Shown in pieces: positions 1 to 7,731 of a DNA stretch of 64,000 bases. The DNA lies in NCBI RefSeq assembly GCF_039545095.1, contig NZ_BAABRS010000001.1, positions 992,001 through 1,056,000 of the forward strand. Reading direction: 5' to 3'. The notes under the pieces were generated by a model. It saw only the letters and a list, made by a program, of their open reading frames with translations, was not told the origin of the DNA and made no database searches. Both the position numbers and the translations under genes were made by a program. This stretch comes from Fodinibius salicampi. Lineage in GTDB: Bacteria > Bacteroidota > Rhodothermia > Balneolales > Balneolaceae. Each line of letters starts with the position of its first letter. Position 1 is the stretch's first letter.

Positions 1-270
1 GTGGGCCCCGGTATGACATAAATCCTCTCGCTTAAGATATATCTTGGCTTTGCCGTAGTACTCTGTTAATCGGTTGGCATAGGTAAGCTTTGTTGGCCGG
101 CCTACATAATCATTAAGCAAATCAAGATATTCCTGACGGAATTCCTTATCAGCCCAAGCTTCATTATATGCTTCCTCTAAAGTTTCCAGAACGGGAATCA
201 ATATTTCCGGAACAAATTTACCGCCGAAATTACCGTAATAACCTTCTTTTGTTGGCAGATCGTATTTCAT
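1..270 (-). CDS. trpB: Tryptophan synthase beta chain, N-terminal 90 residues (partial)
   Basis: The reading frame starts at an ATG (268-270) and runs off the window edge, so only 90 residues are visible. TrpB is the PLP enzyme that condenses indole with serine to make tryptophan. The N-terminal signature [12 protein letters not shown] and the stretch [13 protein letters not shown] are typical of TrpB1. The window ends at [12 protein letters not shown], just before the expected PLP-binding lysine. It lies 45 nt downstream of trpF and is the last trp gene visible; trpA would be expected next, outside the window. Confidence 0.95.
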   Translation of the reverse strand, partial: MKYDLPTKEGYYGNFGGKFVPEILIPVLETLEEAYNEAWADKEFRQEYLDLLNDYVGRPTKLTYANRLTEYYGKAKIYLKREDLCHTGAH

Positions 271-315
271 AGTAATGTTTAACTAATTTTTAACAAATAA
301 CGAATAAATATAAAA

Positions 316-990
316 CTAACTAAAGTCTCCCTTTTCTTGCATATCCCAAATTTCCCGCATTTCATCCATAAAGGATTCTACCTTACTAAAATCTTTTATA
401 CCAGGCTCTTCTTCGAGTCCACTCGAAAGATCCACAGCATAAGGGGAAACAGTTTCACATGCTTTACGAATATTTCTATCATCAAGTCCGCCGGAAAGAA
501 AGAACGGAGCGCGATCAGTGATTTTATTCAGTTTTTTCCAGTCGAAAGTTTCGCCAGTTCCGCCCCATTGCTTCTCGACCTTAGTGTCAAAAAGAAAAAA
601 CTCTGCCACCTCAAGATAGGGCTCCAAACGGGAAATTATATCATCAGCTGTATCCTTCTCTTCGATATGAATAGCTTTAATAACAGGTTTATCAACAAGC
701 TCACAGTATTCCGGATTTTCATTTCCATGCAGCTGGACATAATCAATACCAGTCTGCCTGCTAATCATATTAACGTCATCCAAAGGCTGGTTCACGAACA
801 CTCCCACACATTTGGGGCCCTCTACCCAGTTAATAATAGCACCAGCTTTGGCGGGTGTAACATGTCGTGGACTTCTTTCATAAAAAATAAATCCTACATA
901 ATCAGCCAGCGCCCCAGAAACAAAGCGGGCATCTTCAAGTGTTGTTATTCCACAAATTTTGACTTTTGTTCGTTCCTTATTAGGTGCCAT
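316..990 (-). CDS. trpF: Phosphoribosylanthranilate isomerase
   Basis: This 224-residue TIM-barrel enzyme carries out the Amadori isomerisation of phosphoribosylanthranilate to CdRP in tryptophan synthesis. The N-terminal motif VKICGITTLEDA holds the expected catalytic cysteine (about residue 13). The catalytic aspartate should be the one in FLFDTKVE, and the phosphate-binding region is FLSGGLDDRNI. Its ATG overlaps the trpC stop codon by one base (TAATG), which suggests translational coupling. It is stand-alone here, whereas in E. coli it is fused to TrpC. Confidence 0.96.
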   Translation of the reverse strand: MAPNKERTKVKICGITTLEDARFVSGALADYVGFIFYERSPRHVTPAKAGAIINWVEGPKCVGVFVNQPLDDVNMISRQTGIDYVQLHGNENPEYCELVDKPVIKAIHIEEKDTADDIISRLEPYLEVAEFFLFDTKVEKQWGGTGETFDWKKLNKITDRAPFFLSGGLDDRNIRKACETVSPYAVDLSSGLEEEPGIKDFSKVESFMDEMREIWDMQEKGDFS

Positions 991-1808
991 TATTTACTGT
1001 TCTGTGAGTTTTTTATTAGCTCTTGCACATTATCCTTCAGTTTTTTTACCGCGTCACCCGGATCAGGTTGACGCATAAAATATTCTCCTATCAGTGCTGC
1101 ATGAATATCATTATTAAATAAATAATGTAGATCATCGGCACTGCTCAGACCACTTTCAGAGATCAGGACCGTTTCTTCCGGAGCTTTATTCAGGAGGTCT
1201 ACTCCGCGGTGTAAATCGACCTCAAAGTTTCTTAAATCTCTATTATTAACTCCAAGTATATCAACAAATTCAAAAGGTACACGTTCATAATCCTCTTCCG
1301 AATAGCATTCTACCAGCGCCTGTAATCCAAATTCCTCGGCAGCATGCAATAACTCCTCAAGCTGATGGCCATCCGTTATTGCAACAATTAATAAAACCGC
1401 ATCTGCTCCATAAGATCGCGCTTCCTTAATCTGATATGGTTCTATAATAAAATCTTTGCGCAACAATGGAATAGAAGTTTTATTACGAACACTTTCAAGG
1501 TATTTCAGATCACCTCTGAATGCCGGTTTATCGGTCAAAACAGAAATAGCAGCAGCTCCGCCCTTTTCATACTGATTAGCAATTTTCTCGGGATCAAAGT
1601 CGGGGCGTATGAGCCCTTTAGATGGAGAAGCCTTCTTTATCTCCGCAATAATTGATACCTCATCGGCCTGTTTTAACGCGTCACGAAAATTCCTAACCGG
1701 TTGCTCAAAATATTCAAACGAATCTAAATCATTAAAGCTGACTTTCTTTTTTCTTTTTTTGAGATCAACTGCTGTTTGTTCTACAATTTCATCAAGTATA
1801 GTAGACAT
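990..1808 (-). CDS. trpC: Indole-3-glycerol phosphate synthase
   Basis: This 272-residue TIM barrel closes CdRP to indole-3-glycerol phosphate. Family motifs visible are KKASPSKGLI near residue 60 (substrate-binding lysine), LLRKDFII (catalytic lysine region), LGVNNRDL and ISESGL. Length is normal for the stand-alone enzyme. It begins 4 nt after trpD ends and overlaps trpF by one base, so it is an internal gene of the trp operon. Confidence 0.97.
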   Translation of the reverse strand: MSTILDEIVEQTAVDLKKRKKKVSFNDLDSFEYFEQPVRNFRDALKQADEVSIIAEIKKASPSKGLIRPDFDPEKIANQYEKGGAAAISVLTDKPAFRGDLKYLESVRNKTSIPLLRKDFIIEPYQIKEARSYGADAVLLIVAITDGHQLEELLHAAEEFGLQALVECYSEEDYERVPFEFVDILGVNNRDLRNFEVDLHRGVDLLNKAPEETVLISESGLSSADDLHYLFNNDIHAALIGEYFMRQPDPGDAVKKLKDNVQELIKNSQNSK

Positions 1809-1812
1809 CGGA

Positions 1813-2847
1813 TTACCCTTTCTGTGCTATATCATTAGTAGCTTCAACGAACTTATCCAGTGCTTGCCGTGCCGCTCCTGATTGCAGGCTTTCCTCAGCA
1901 AGCTTCTTCGCCTCTGTAAGATGGTCCACTTTTCCCGAGGCATGGATTCCAAAAGCAGCATTGAGCAGAATAATATCCCGCTGGGCAGCCGTTGCCTCAT
2001 TATCCAATATTGACCGAATAATTTGGGCATTATAATCGGCATCACCTCCAATAACCTCTTCTATATCGGCCCATTCAAAATCAAGAGCACGGGGATCAAA
2101 AGTGGAAGCATCCTTAACCATGCTATTGGTTAGCTCAAAAATTTCGGTCTGGGCACTTAAGCTTACTTCATCCAACCCATCGTGTGAGTTAAGGGTATAA
2201 GCAAACTCCGTATCCAGATTTGCCAAAATTCGGGCGATCTTACGGGCGACCTCTTTGCTATAGGCCCCAATCACCTGCCGCTTTACCCCTGCCGGGTTCA
2301 TAAGTGGCCCCAAAATATTGAAGAAAGTGCGAATACCCAGGACCCTTCGAGCAGACATCACGTGTTTCATCGCCGGATGAAAGTTAGGAGCGAACATAAA
2401 AACGAGTCCAGCTTCATTAAAAACCTGTTCCACCTCTTCCTTTTGGAGGTCAATCACCCCTCCGAGTACTTCAAGCACATCCGCACTCCCACTCTTGCTG
2501 GATACGCTTCTGTTCCCATGTTTTAGCACAGGCACTCCTGCGCCGGCTACCACAAACATGGCCGTTGTAGATATATTAAAAGTTCCAGAACTATCCCCTC
2601 CAGTCCCGCAGAGGTCCACTGCACCGTTAGTTTCTACCTCTGGCTTGACAGCGGCTTCCCTCATAACTCTAACAAAAGCAGTGAGCTCTTCGGTGGTCTC
2701 CCCCTTCATTCTCATAGCCGTTAGGAACGAAGCAATACGCTCGTTTTCTACCTCTCCGGCAATAATTAGTCGAAGAGCTTTTTCTGCCTCCTCAGACGAC
2801 AGATCACCGCGGTAGATTAATTGTTCTAATATATCATTGAAATCCAT
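1813..2847 (-). CDS. trpD: Anthranilate phosphoribosyltransferase
   Basis: This 344-residue enzyme transfers phosphoribose from PRPP to anthranilate. The PRPP-binding glycine-rich motif LCGTGGDSSGTFNIST and the motif KHGNRSVSSKSGSADVLE are both intact, and the length matches the family. TrpD is not fused to the TrpG glutaminase as it is in enterics. It starts 45 nt after trpG ends. No internal terminator is visible in that gap, so it is probably transcribed with the rest of the trp operon. Confidence 0.97.
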   Translation of the reverse strand: MDFNDILEQLIYRGDLSSEEAEKALRLIIAGEVENERIASFLTAMRMKGETTEELTAFVRVMREAAVKPEVETNGAVDLCGTGGDSSGTFNISTTAMFVVAGAGVPVLKHGNRSVSSKSGSADVLEVLGGVIDLQKEEVEQVFNEAGLVFMFAPNFHPAMKHVMSARRVLGIRTFFNILGPLMNPAGVKRQVIGAYSKEVARKIARILANLDTEFAYTLNSHDGLDEVSLSAQTEIFELTNSMVKDASTFDPRALDFEWADIEEVIGGDADYNAQIIRSILDNEATAAQRDIILLNAAFGIHASGKVDHLTEAKKLAEESLQSGAARQALDKFVEATNDIAQKG

Positions 2848-2892
2848 ATCCTAATGGTATTATTATAATTACAACTATTATATAAATTAATT

Positions 2893-3477
2893 TTATACTA
2901 AATTATGTTTTATCGTCTGTCGATACCAATTCTTAACGATAGCCGGCCCCTCAACGGTAAGCACACTTTCCGGATGAAATTGGATTCCTTCAATCGGAAA
3001 TTCTTTATGTCTAATTCCCATTAGCACTCCCTCGTCACTTCGAGCGGTAATTTCCAGTATATCCGGTATTTGATCCGGATCAAGTATCAGTGAATGATAG
3101 CGAGTAGCGATAAAATTATCGGGAATATCCCGGAAAATAGATTTGCCGTCGTGTGTTATGGGAGAAGTTTTTCCATGCATCAACTTGGGAGCATGAATAA
3201 CACGACCTCCAAACACCTCTCCTATAGCCTGGAGTCCCAGGCAAACTCCCAAAATCGGGACCTTATGGCCCAATTGTTCAATAATGGGTTCGGTGATTCC
3301 TGCATCAGCCGGACGACCCGGGCCTGGAGAAATTAAGATCCCTGAAGGATTTAATGCCCATACTTCATCCACTGAGAGCGCATCGTTGCGAACGACCTTA
3401 TAATTATCCGTTTCTTGTGCTACGATATCCACCAAATTGTAGGTAAATGAATCGTAGTTATCAATGACTAAAATCAT
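2893..3477 (-). CDS. trpG: Anthranilate synthase glutaminase component (TrpG/PabA type)
   Basis: This 194-residue class I glutamine amidotransferase supplies ammonia to TrpE. The nucleophile elbow GVCLGLQAIGEVFGG contains the catalytic cysteine, and GIQFHPESV holds the His and Glu of the triad. The N-terminal MILVIDNYDSFTYNLV is characteristic. Sequence alone cannot exclude a shared role with aminodeoxychorismate synthase (PabA), but its place in the trp operon argues for anthranilate synthase. The ATG is 13 nt from the trpS stop. Confidence 0.95.
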   Translation of the reverse strand: MILVIDNYDSFTYNLVDIVAQETDNYKVVRNDALSVDEVWALNPSGILISPGPGRPADAGITEPIIEQLGHKVPILGVCLGLQAIGEVFGGRVIHAPKLMHGKTSPITHDGKSIFRDIPDNFIATRYHSLILDPDQIPDILEITARSDEGVLMGIRHKEFPIEGIQFHPESVLTVEGPAIVKNWYRQTIKHNLV

Positions 3478-3490
3478 GGGTTCAAACTCC

Positions 3491-4486
3491 TTAGCTTTTC
3501 AGTGAATATTGGTGGGATTTAAATAATCCCGTTACTTCTCGAATCGGTTCCATCACGGTTTCAGCCCTTTTTCGAGCTTTCTCGCCTCCTTCTTGTAAAA
3601 TATCGTGAACCCGATCCAAGTCTTGGGACAATTCTTTTCTTCGCTCACGCGCTTCGGCAAAGTATTCTTCAATCATTGCTAAAAGCTCCTTCTTGGCATG
3701 ACCATATCCATACCCTCCTGCGCGATATTTTTCGGCTATTTCCTTTTGCTTCTCCTCATCCGCAAAAAGTTTTATAAGAGCGAATACATTGCAGTTCTCC
3801 GGATCTTTTGGTTCATCCAGGGGTGTTGAGTCCGTTTTAATAGACATTACCTTCTTTTTAAGGGTTTTACCCTCATCAAAAATATTAATCGTATTGCCAT
3901 AGGATTTACTCATCTTTCGTCCATCGACTCCCGGTACAATTGCTACGGATTCAACAATATGCTCTTCTGGAAGTTTTAGATAATCATTGCCATAATTATG
4001 ATTGAATTTCCCAGCCAAATCGCGACAAATTTCGATATTTTGTTTTTGATCTTGTCCCACAGGTACCAAATCCGAATGATAAATTAGGATATCCGCCGCT
4101 TGCAGAATCGGATAGGTAAATAATCCAATATTCGGGCTCAGCCCTTGTCCGACTTTATCCTTATAGGCCACCCCTTTCTCCATTAAACTCACCGGACAAA
4201 AAGTGCCTAAAATCCAAGCCAGTTCAGCGACTTGTGGTACATCACTTTGAACAAAGAACGTACACTTTTCGGGATCCAGTCCCAGTGCCAAATAATCCAA
4301 GGCTACATCAATAGTATTCTGGCGTATTTGTTCGCCATCATTAATGGAAGTCAGAGAATGATAATTAGCAATAAAATAAAATGCATCTCCCTGTTCCTGC
4401 ATTTGAATATGCTGGCGAAGTGCTCCAAAATAATTTCCTAAATGTAGTTTACCGGATGATTGGATACCGGATAAAATCGTCTTCAT
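3491..4486 (-). CDS. trpS: Tryptophanyl-tRNA synthetase inside the trp operon
   Basis: This class I aminoacyl-tRNA synthetase charges tRNA-Trp. It has the HIGH-like motif SGKLHLGN close to the N-terminus and an intact KMSKS motif in GRKMSKSYGNTI. The reading frame can extend upstream to a TTG at 4513, but I prefer the ATG at 4486: it gives the family-typical start MKTILSGIQSSGKLHLGN, and there is no good ribosome site at the TTG. The gene lies between trpE and trpG with short gaps and no internal terminator, so it should share the trp attenuator. No other trpS is visible in the window. Confidence 0.95.
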   Translation of the reverse strand: MKTILSGIQSSGKLHLGNYFGALRQHIQMQEQGDAFYFIANYHSLTSINDGEQIRQNTIDVALDYLALGLDPEKCTFFVQSDVPQVAELAWILGTFCPVSLMEKGVAYKDKVGQGLSPNIGLFTYPILQAADILIYHSDLVPVGQDQKQNIEICRDLAGKFNHNYGNDYLKLPEEHIVESVAIVPGVDGRKMSKSYGNTINIFDEGKTLKKKVMSIKTDSTPLDEPKDPENCNVFALIKLFADEEKQKEIAEKYRAGGYGYGHAKKELLAMIEEYFAEARERRKELSQDLDRVHDILQEGGEKARKRAETVMEPIREVTGLFKSHQYSLKS

Positions 4487-4531
4487 TTGATCGCTATCAG
4501 TTTTAAGTTGCAATTTATAACTGTTTAATGA

Positions 4532-6007
4532 TTATTCACTACCGGTAATCGTTAGTGCAACACTCAGCGCTTCAACAAGTGCACCGGCTTTATTCTTAGT
4601 TTCTATATACTCCTTCCCAGGATCACTGTCAGCTACAATCCCAGCCCCGGCCTGTATATAAACATTAGAATCCGTTACCAACATGGTACGAATAACTATA
4701 CAGGTATCCATATTACCAGAAAAATCAAAATATCCTACTGCTCCCGCATAGGGACCTCTTTTGGTAGGTTCCAGCTCATCAATAATTTCCATTGCCCGGA
4801 TTTTCGGAGCTCCGCTTACGGTTCCGGCCGGAAAGCATTGCATTAAAGCATCAACCGCTGTCTGATGCTCCGCGAGTTGTCCCTTAACATCCGATACAAT
4901 GTGCATAACATGGGAATAACGCTCAATAACCTGCTCGCGGACGGGTCGTACCGTACCCGGCTGGCAAACCCGGGACAAATCATTACGTCCAAGATCCACT
5001 AACATCACATGCTCAGCAATCTCCTTGGGATCGTTCTTTAGATCCTCTTCTAGAGCCAAGTCCTCTTCATCTGTTTCTCCCCTTGGGCGCGTACCCGCTA
5101 TGGGTAGCAGCTGCGCTGTTTCATCCTGAACGCGTACCAAAACTTCCGGAGAAGAGCCAACCAAAGCAAAGTCTTCAAAATCCAAGTAAAAGAGATAGGG
5201 CGAAGGATTTACCATCCGCAGCGCCCGGTAAAGCATAAAGCGATCCCCCTCAAAATCTGTTTCAAAACGCTGGGACAGCACTACCTGGAAAATATCTCCT
5301 TCATATATATACTCCTTAGCACGTTTAACCATACCCTCAAATTCATCCCGGTCAATATTGCTCGTCAGGTTTTCAGGATTGATAGAAAAAGAGTTCGTTT
5401 CAGGTAACGGCTGATAAACGAGCTCTTCCAACTCATCCAATCTTTTCTGCGCCTGTTTATAGCGCTTCTTGACGTCTACGTCTGCTGTATCATCTATAAA
5501 AACAGTTTTGATGATAATAATCTGCTGCTTGACATGATCAAAGGCGAACACCTCGTCGTAAAAAGCCCATATTGCTTCCGGGATTTCCATTTCCGAAGGT
5601 GGAGTATTTGGCAGGTGTTCTATTTCCCGCACAGTATCATAAGAAGAAAAACCTACAGCCCCGCCTGTTAGCCGGGGAAGTTCGGGAATTTCAGGTTCAG
5701 TATGACGAGTCGTTAATTCTTTTAAGGCCTCAAAGTAAGTTTGATCAAGCTGCTCAACATTTCCTTCTTTTTGAAGCGTTACTTCATCCTTCTCATATCG
5801 CAAGATCTGATAAGGATTTCGCCCCAAAAAGGAATACCTTGCTAACTGTTCCCCTCCTTCTACCGATTCCAACAGGAAGGGAATTTTAGCCTTTTCCCTA
5901 AGTTTCAGGAATAACGATACAGGGGTCATAACATCAGCCATTAGCCGCCGGTAAACCGGTACAGCCGTATATTTCTTTGCTAAATTCTCAAATTTTTCAA
6001 ATTTCAT
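4532..6007 (-). CDS. trpE: Anthranilate synthase component I
   Basis: This 491-residue chorismate-utilising enzyme makes anthranilate, the committed step of tryptophan synthesis. The N-terminal domain carries the feedback-inhibition region [18 protein letters not shown] (the conserved LLES plus RYS). The C-terminal catalytic domain has [28 protein letters not shown] and the end block [11 protein letters not shown]. The presence of the tryptophan-binding residues suggests enzyme-level feedback as well as the attenuator upstream. An AGAGGA ribosome site lies about 8 nt before the ATG. It is the first enzyme gene of the operon. Confidence 0.97.
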   Translation of the reverse strand: MKFEKFENLAKKYTAVPVYRRLMADVMTPVSLFLKLREKAKIPFLLESVEGGEQLARYSFLGRNPYQILRYEKDEVTLQKEGNVEQLDQTYFEALKELTTRHTEPEIPELPRLTGGAVGFSSYDTVREIEHLPNTPPSEMEIPEAIWAFYDEVFAFDHVKQQIIIIKTVFIDDTADVDVKKRYKQAQKRLDELEELVYQPLPETNSFSINPENLTSNIDRDEFEGMVKRAKEYIYEGDIFQVVLSQRFETDFEGDRFMLYRALRMVNPSPYLFYLDFEDFALVGSSPEVLVRVQDETAQLLPIAGTRPRGETDEEDLALEEDLKNDPKEIAEHVMLVDLGRNDLSRVCQPGTVRPVREQVIERYSHVMHIVSDVKGQLAEHQTAVDALMQCFPAGTVSGAPKIRAMEIIDELEPTKRGPYAGAVGYFDFSGNMDTCIVIRTMLVTDSNVYIQAGAGIVADSDPGKEYIETKNKAGALVEALSVALTITGSE

Positions 6008-6042
6008 AAATGATATTCCTCTGAATAAAACACTCTTTTAAT

Positions 6043-6077
6043 AAAAAAACCCACTCCAGTTTCCTGCAGTGGGTTTT
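6043..6077 (-). terminator. Attenuator terminator hairpin (3:4 stem) before trpE
   Basis: Read on the minus strand, AAAACCCACT (6077-6068) pairs perfectly with AGTGGGTTTT (6055-6046). An inner CAG/CTG stem is capped by a GAAA tetraloop, and a run of seven T follows the GGG. This is a canonical intrinsic terminator placed 36 nt before the trpE start and after the trpL stop. Its 5' arm can instead pair with the leader-peptide coding region, as described in the attenuator entry. Confidence 0.92.
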
Positions 6078-6151
6078 CTAAAAACTTTAAATAAAAATCT
6101 AATTTATAGCTCAGCCACTGCCTGTATTTTTTTCACTACAGGCCACCACCA
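6043..6151 (-). promoter_or_regulatory. Trp operon transcription attenuator with alternative pairings
   Basis: Four segments can be drawn on the minus strand. Segment 1, GCCTGTA (6143-6137), directly follows the Trp codons and pairs with TACAGGC of segment 2 (6126-6120). Segment 2 also contains GCAGTGG (6121-6115), which is complementary to CCACTGC of segment 3 (6072-6066). Segment 3 pairs with segment 4 to make the terminator. A ribosome stalled at the Trp codons (6151-6143) would mask segment 1, allow the 2:3 antiterminator and permit transcription. A ribosome that reaches the stop codon would mask segment 2 and allow termination. Pairings are read directly from the sequence; the mechanism is inferred from the classical trp attenuator. 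Confidence 0.88.
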
Positions 6152-6181
6152 ATTAATGCTATTTTGAACAGATTTTTTCAC
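6104..6181 (-). CDS. trpL: Trp operon leader peptide with three tandem Trp codons
   Basis: A short frame starting at GTG (6181) encodes 25 residues, MKKSVQNSINWWWPVVKKIQ followed by AVAEL, and ends at TAA (6106-6104). Three consecutive TGG codons sit at 6151-6143, just before the first arm of the attenuator. The stop codon falls beyond segment 2, as the attenuation mechanism needs. No strong Shine-Dalgarno is visible. The frame is also open from an upstream GTG at 6229, which would give 41 residues. A start at 6181 is preferred only because a possible promoter lies between the two. Confidence 0.85.
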   Translation of the reverse strand: MKKSVQNSINWWWPVVKKIQAVAEL

Positions 6182-6193
6182 GACGAGTTGAAG

Positions 6194-6222
6194 ATAATAG
6201 CCTGCTTTACTAAAAGCAAAAA
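6194..6222 (-). promoter_or_regulatory. Possible trp operon promoter
   Basis: On the minus strand TTTTTG (6222-6217) is separated by 17 nt from TATTAT (6199-6194). This would start transcription close to 6187 and leave only a few bases before the trpL GTG at 6181. It is a match by eye to a sigma-70-like pattern in AT-rich DNA. Transcription from further upstream, through the pssA tail, is equally possible because no terminator is seen after pssA. Confidence 0.35.
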
Positions 6223-6263
6223 AGATCACTATTCTATTTTAAAATTAATTTGACTCTGGATAA

Positions 6264-7070
6264 TTAATACTCTCCATTCTGAAAAGCCTCCTTGTAAAAT
6301 ACAATCCCCCCGATTATAAGTCCTTTAATAATGAAGGCCGAAAATACAATCATCAGTCCCACTTCCTGTAATAAAAGAATAAGAACTCCATAAAAAAGAA
6401 ACAGGGCCAATTTTCCTTTATGCTTTTTAATGGATTGTTTATCAAAGCTTGGAATTTTATCAAATGGAATGGTGCTAACCATTAAAAATGATAGCAGAAC
6501 AATAAGGGGAACTAATACTGAGTTGAGACCATACTTTAAATCTGAAAATAACTCAGGCCGATTGTAGAAAGTAAGGTAAAAAGCCGCAATCATAATAGCT
6601 TGAGCCGGTATCGGCAGTCCTTTGAAAAAATCGGTTCGACTTTCCTGGGCGTCCACGTTATATCTTGCCAGGCGAACAGCCCCGCAAAGTGGTGGAAGCG
6701 CACTTAAAATAATCCCGACAAAGGGCATTTCTGACAGACCGAACGTATAAAGTAAAAAACCGGGCGCCACGCCAAAAGACACTACATCGCTGATAGAATC
6801 AAGTTCAATACCAAATTGACTGGTTGCATTGGAAAGGCGAGCCATAAATCCATCCAGCGCATCAAAAAGTCCTGCAATCACAATAAGCCAGGCTCCAAAA
6901 AATAATCGCCCTTCGGATATACTGATAATCGCCAGAAAGCCGCAAAAAAGGTTCATGAGCGTAAAAAAGCTGGGAACTACAATCCGTGGAATCTGCTTCC
7001 GGGGCCCCTTTTTCTTCTTTTGCTTCCTACGCCGTCGAAACCGTTTCCACTTCTGTATTGGATATTTCAT
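6264..7070 (-). CDS. pssA: CDP-diacylglycerol-serine O-phosphatidyltransferase
   Basis: This 268-residue membrane enzyme makes phosphatidylserine from CDP-diacylglycerol and serine. The CDP-alcohol phosphotransferase motif is complete: DG, AR, G, D and D all lie in DALDGFMARLSNATSQFG and the following ELDSISD. The N-terminus has a very basic cytoplasmic stretch (RFRRRRKQKKKKGPRK) before the first membrane segment, and about seven to eight hydrophobic segments follow. It starts one base after psd ends, so psd and pssA form a phosphatidylethanolamine synthesis pair. Confidence 0.95.
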   Translation of the reverse strand: MKYPIQKWKRFRRRRKQKKKKGPRKQIPRIVVPSFFTLMNLFCGFLAIISISEGRLFFGAWLIVIAGLFDALDGFMARLSNATSQFGIELDSISDVVSFGVAPGFLLYTFGLSEMPFVGIILSALPPLCGAVRLARYNVDAQESRTDFFKGLPIPAQAIMIAAFYLTFYNRPELFSDLKYGLNSVLVPLIVLLSFLMVSTIPFDKIPSFDKQSIKKHKGKLALFLFYGVLILLLQEVGLMIVFSAFIIKGLIIGGIVFYKEAFQNGEY

Positions 7071-7071
7071 T

Positions 7072-7722
7072 TCACAAATTAATCGTAGCTAAAATTGTTT
7101 TGCCAGCCACTGCCCGGTCACCTTCAGAAATATTGACCTCTGCACTGGCGGGGACAAGTATATCCATTCTGGATCCAAATTTCATCATCCCAAATCTTTC
7201 ACCCGCAACTATATCTTCACCCTGTTTAATATGGTAAACGATTCGACGGGCCATAAAGCCGGTTATTTGCCTGAAAAATATCTTTGTACCACTTTTATGA
7301 CGTACCCCAAAATCTGCCCGCTCATTTAGCTCGGAGGCCCGGTGGTCCCAAGCCATCAAATACTGACCGGGATGATATTCCAAATACTCCAGCTTTCCAG
7401 TGACAGGTACGCGGTTAACATGAACATCCAAAGGAGAAAGAAAAATACTGATCTGTTTTGCCGGCCCTTTTATATATCGGTCTTCTTCAACGTCCTGTAT
7501 AAGCACCACATTCCCATCAGCGGGAGAAATAACGATGTTTTCGCCCTTTGTAATATCTCGATCAGGATCGCGGAAAAAAAAGAGAATAAAGGCAACCAGT
7601 AAACCGGCGATTGCATAGATAACATACGAAAACCAATGATCCAAATAGTACGCCCCGGCACTTAGCAGCAATGCAAAGAGTACCGCTATAAATATGGATA
7701 AATATCCCTCGCGTGCGAACAT
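7072..7722 (-). CDS. psd: Phosphatidylserine decarboxylase (short, self-cleaving type)
   Basis: This 216-residue proenzyme converts phosphatidylserine to phosphatidylethanolamine. It has two N-terminal membrane segments, then motifs VISPADGNV and SPLDVHVNRVP. The C-terminal KFGSRMDILVP holds the Gly-Ser cleavage site, where the serine becomes the pyruvoyl cofactor. The length matches the short PSD-A type found in many bacteria. It lies 9 nt downstream of rseP and immediately upstream of pssA. Confidence 0.94.
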   Translation of the reverse strand: MFAREGYLSIFIAVLFALLLSAGAYYLDHWFSYVIYAIAGLLVAFILFFFRDPDRDITKGENIVISPADGNVVLIQDVEEDRYIKGPAKQISIFLSPLDVHVNRVPVTGKLEYLEYHPGQYLMAWDHRASELNERADFGVRHKSGTKIFFRQITGFMARRIVYHIKQGEDIVAGERFGMMKFGSRMDILVPASAEVNISEGDRAVAGKTILATINL

Positions 7723-7731
7723 AAAAAAGGT

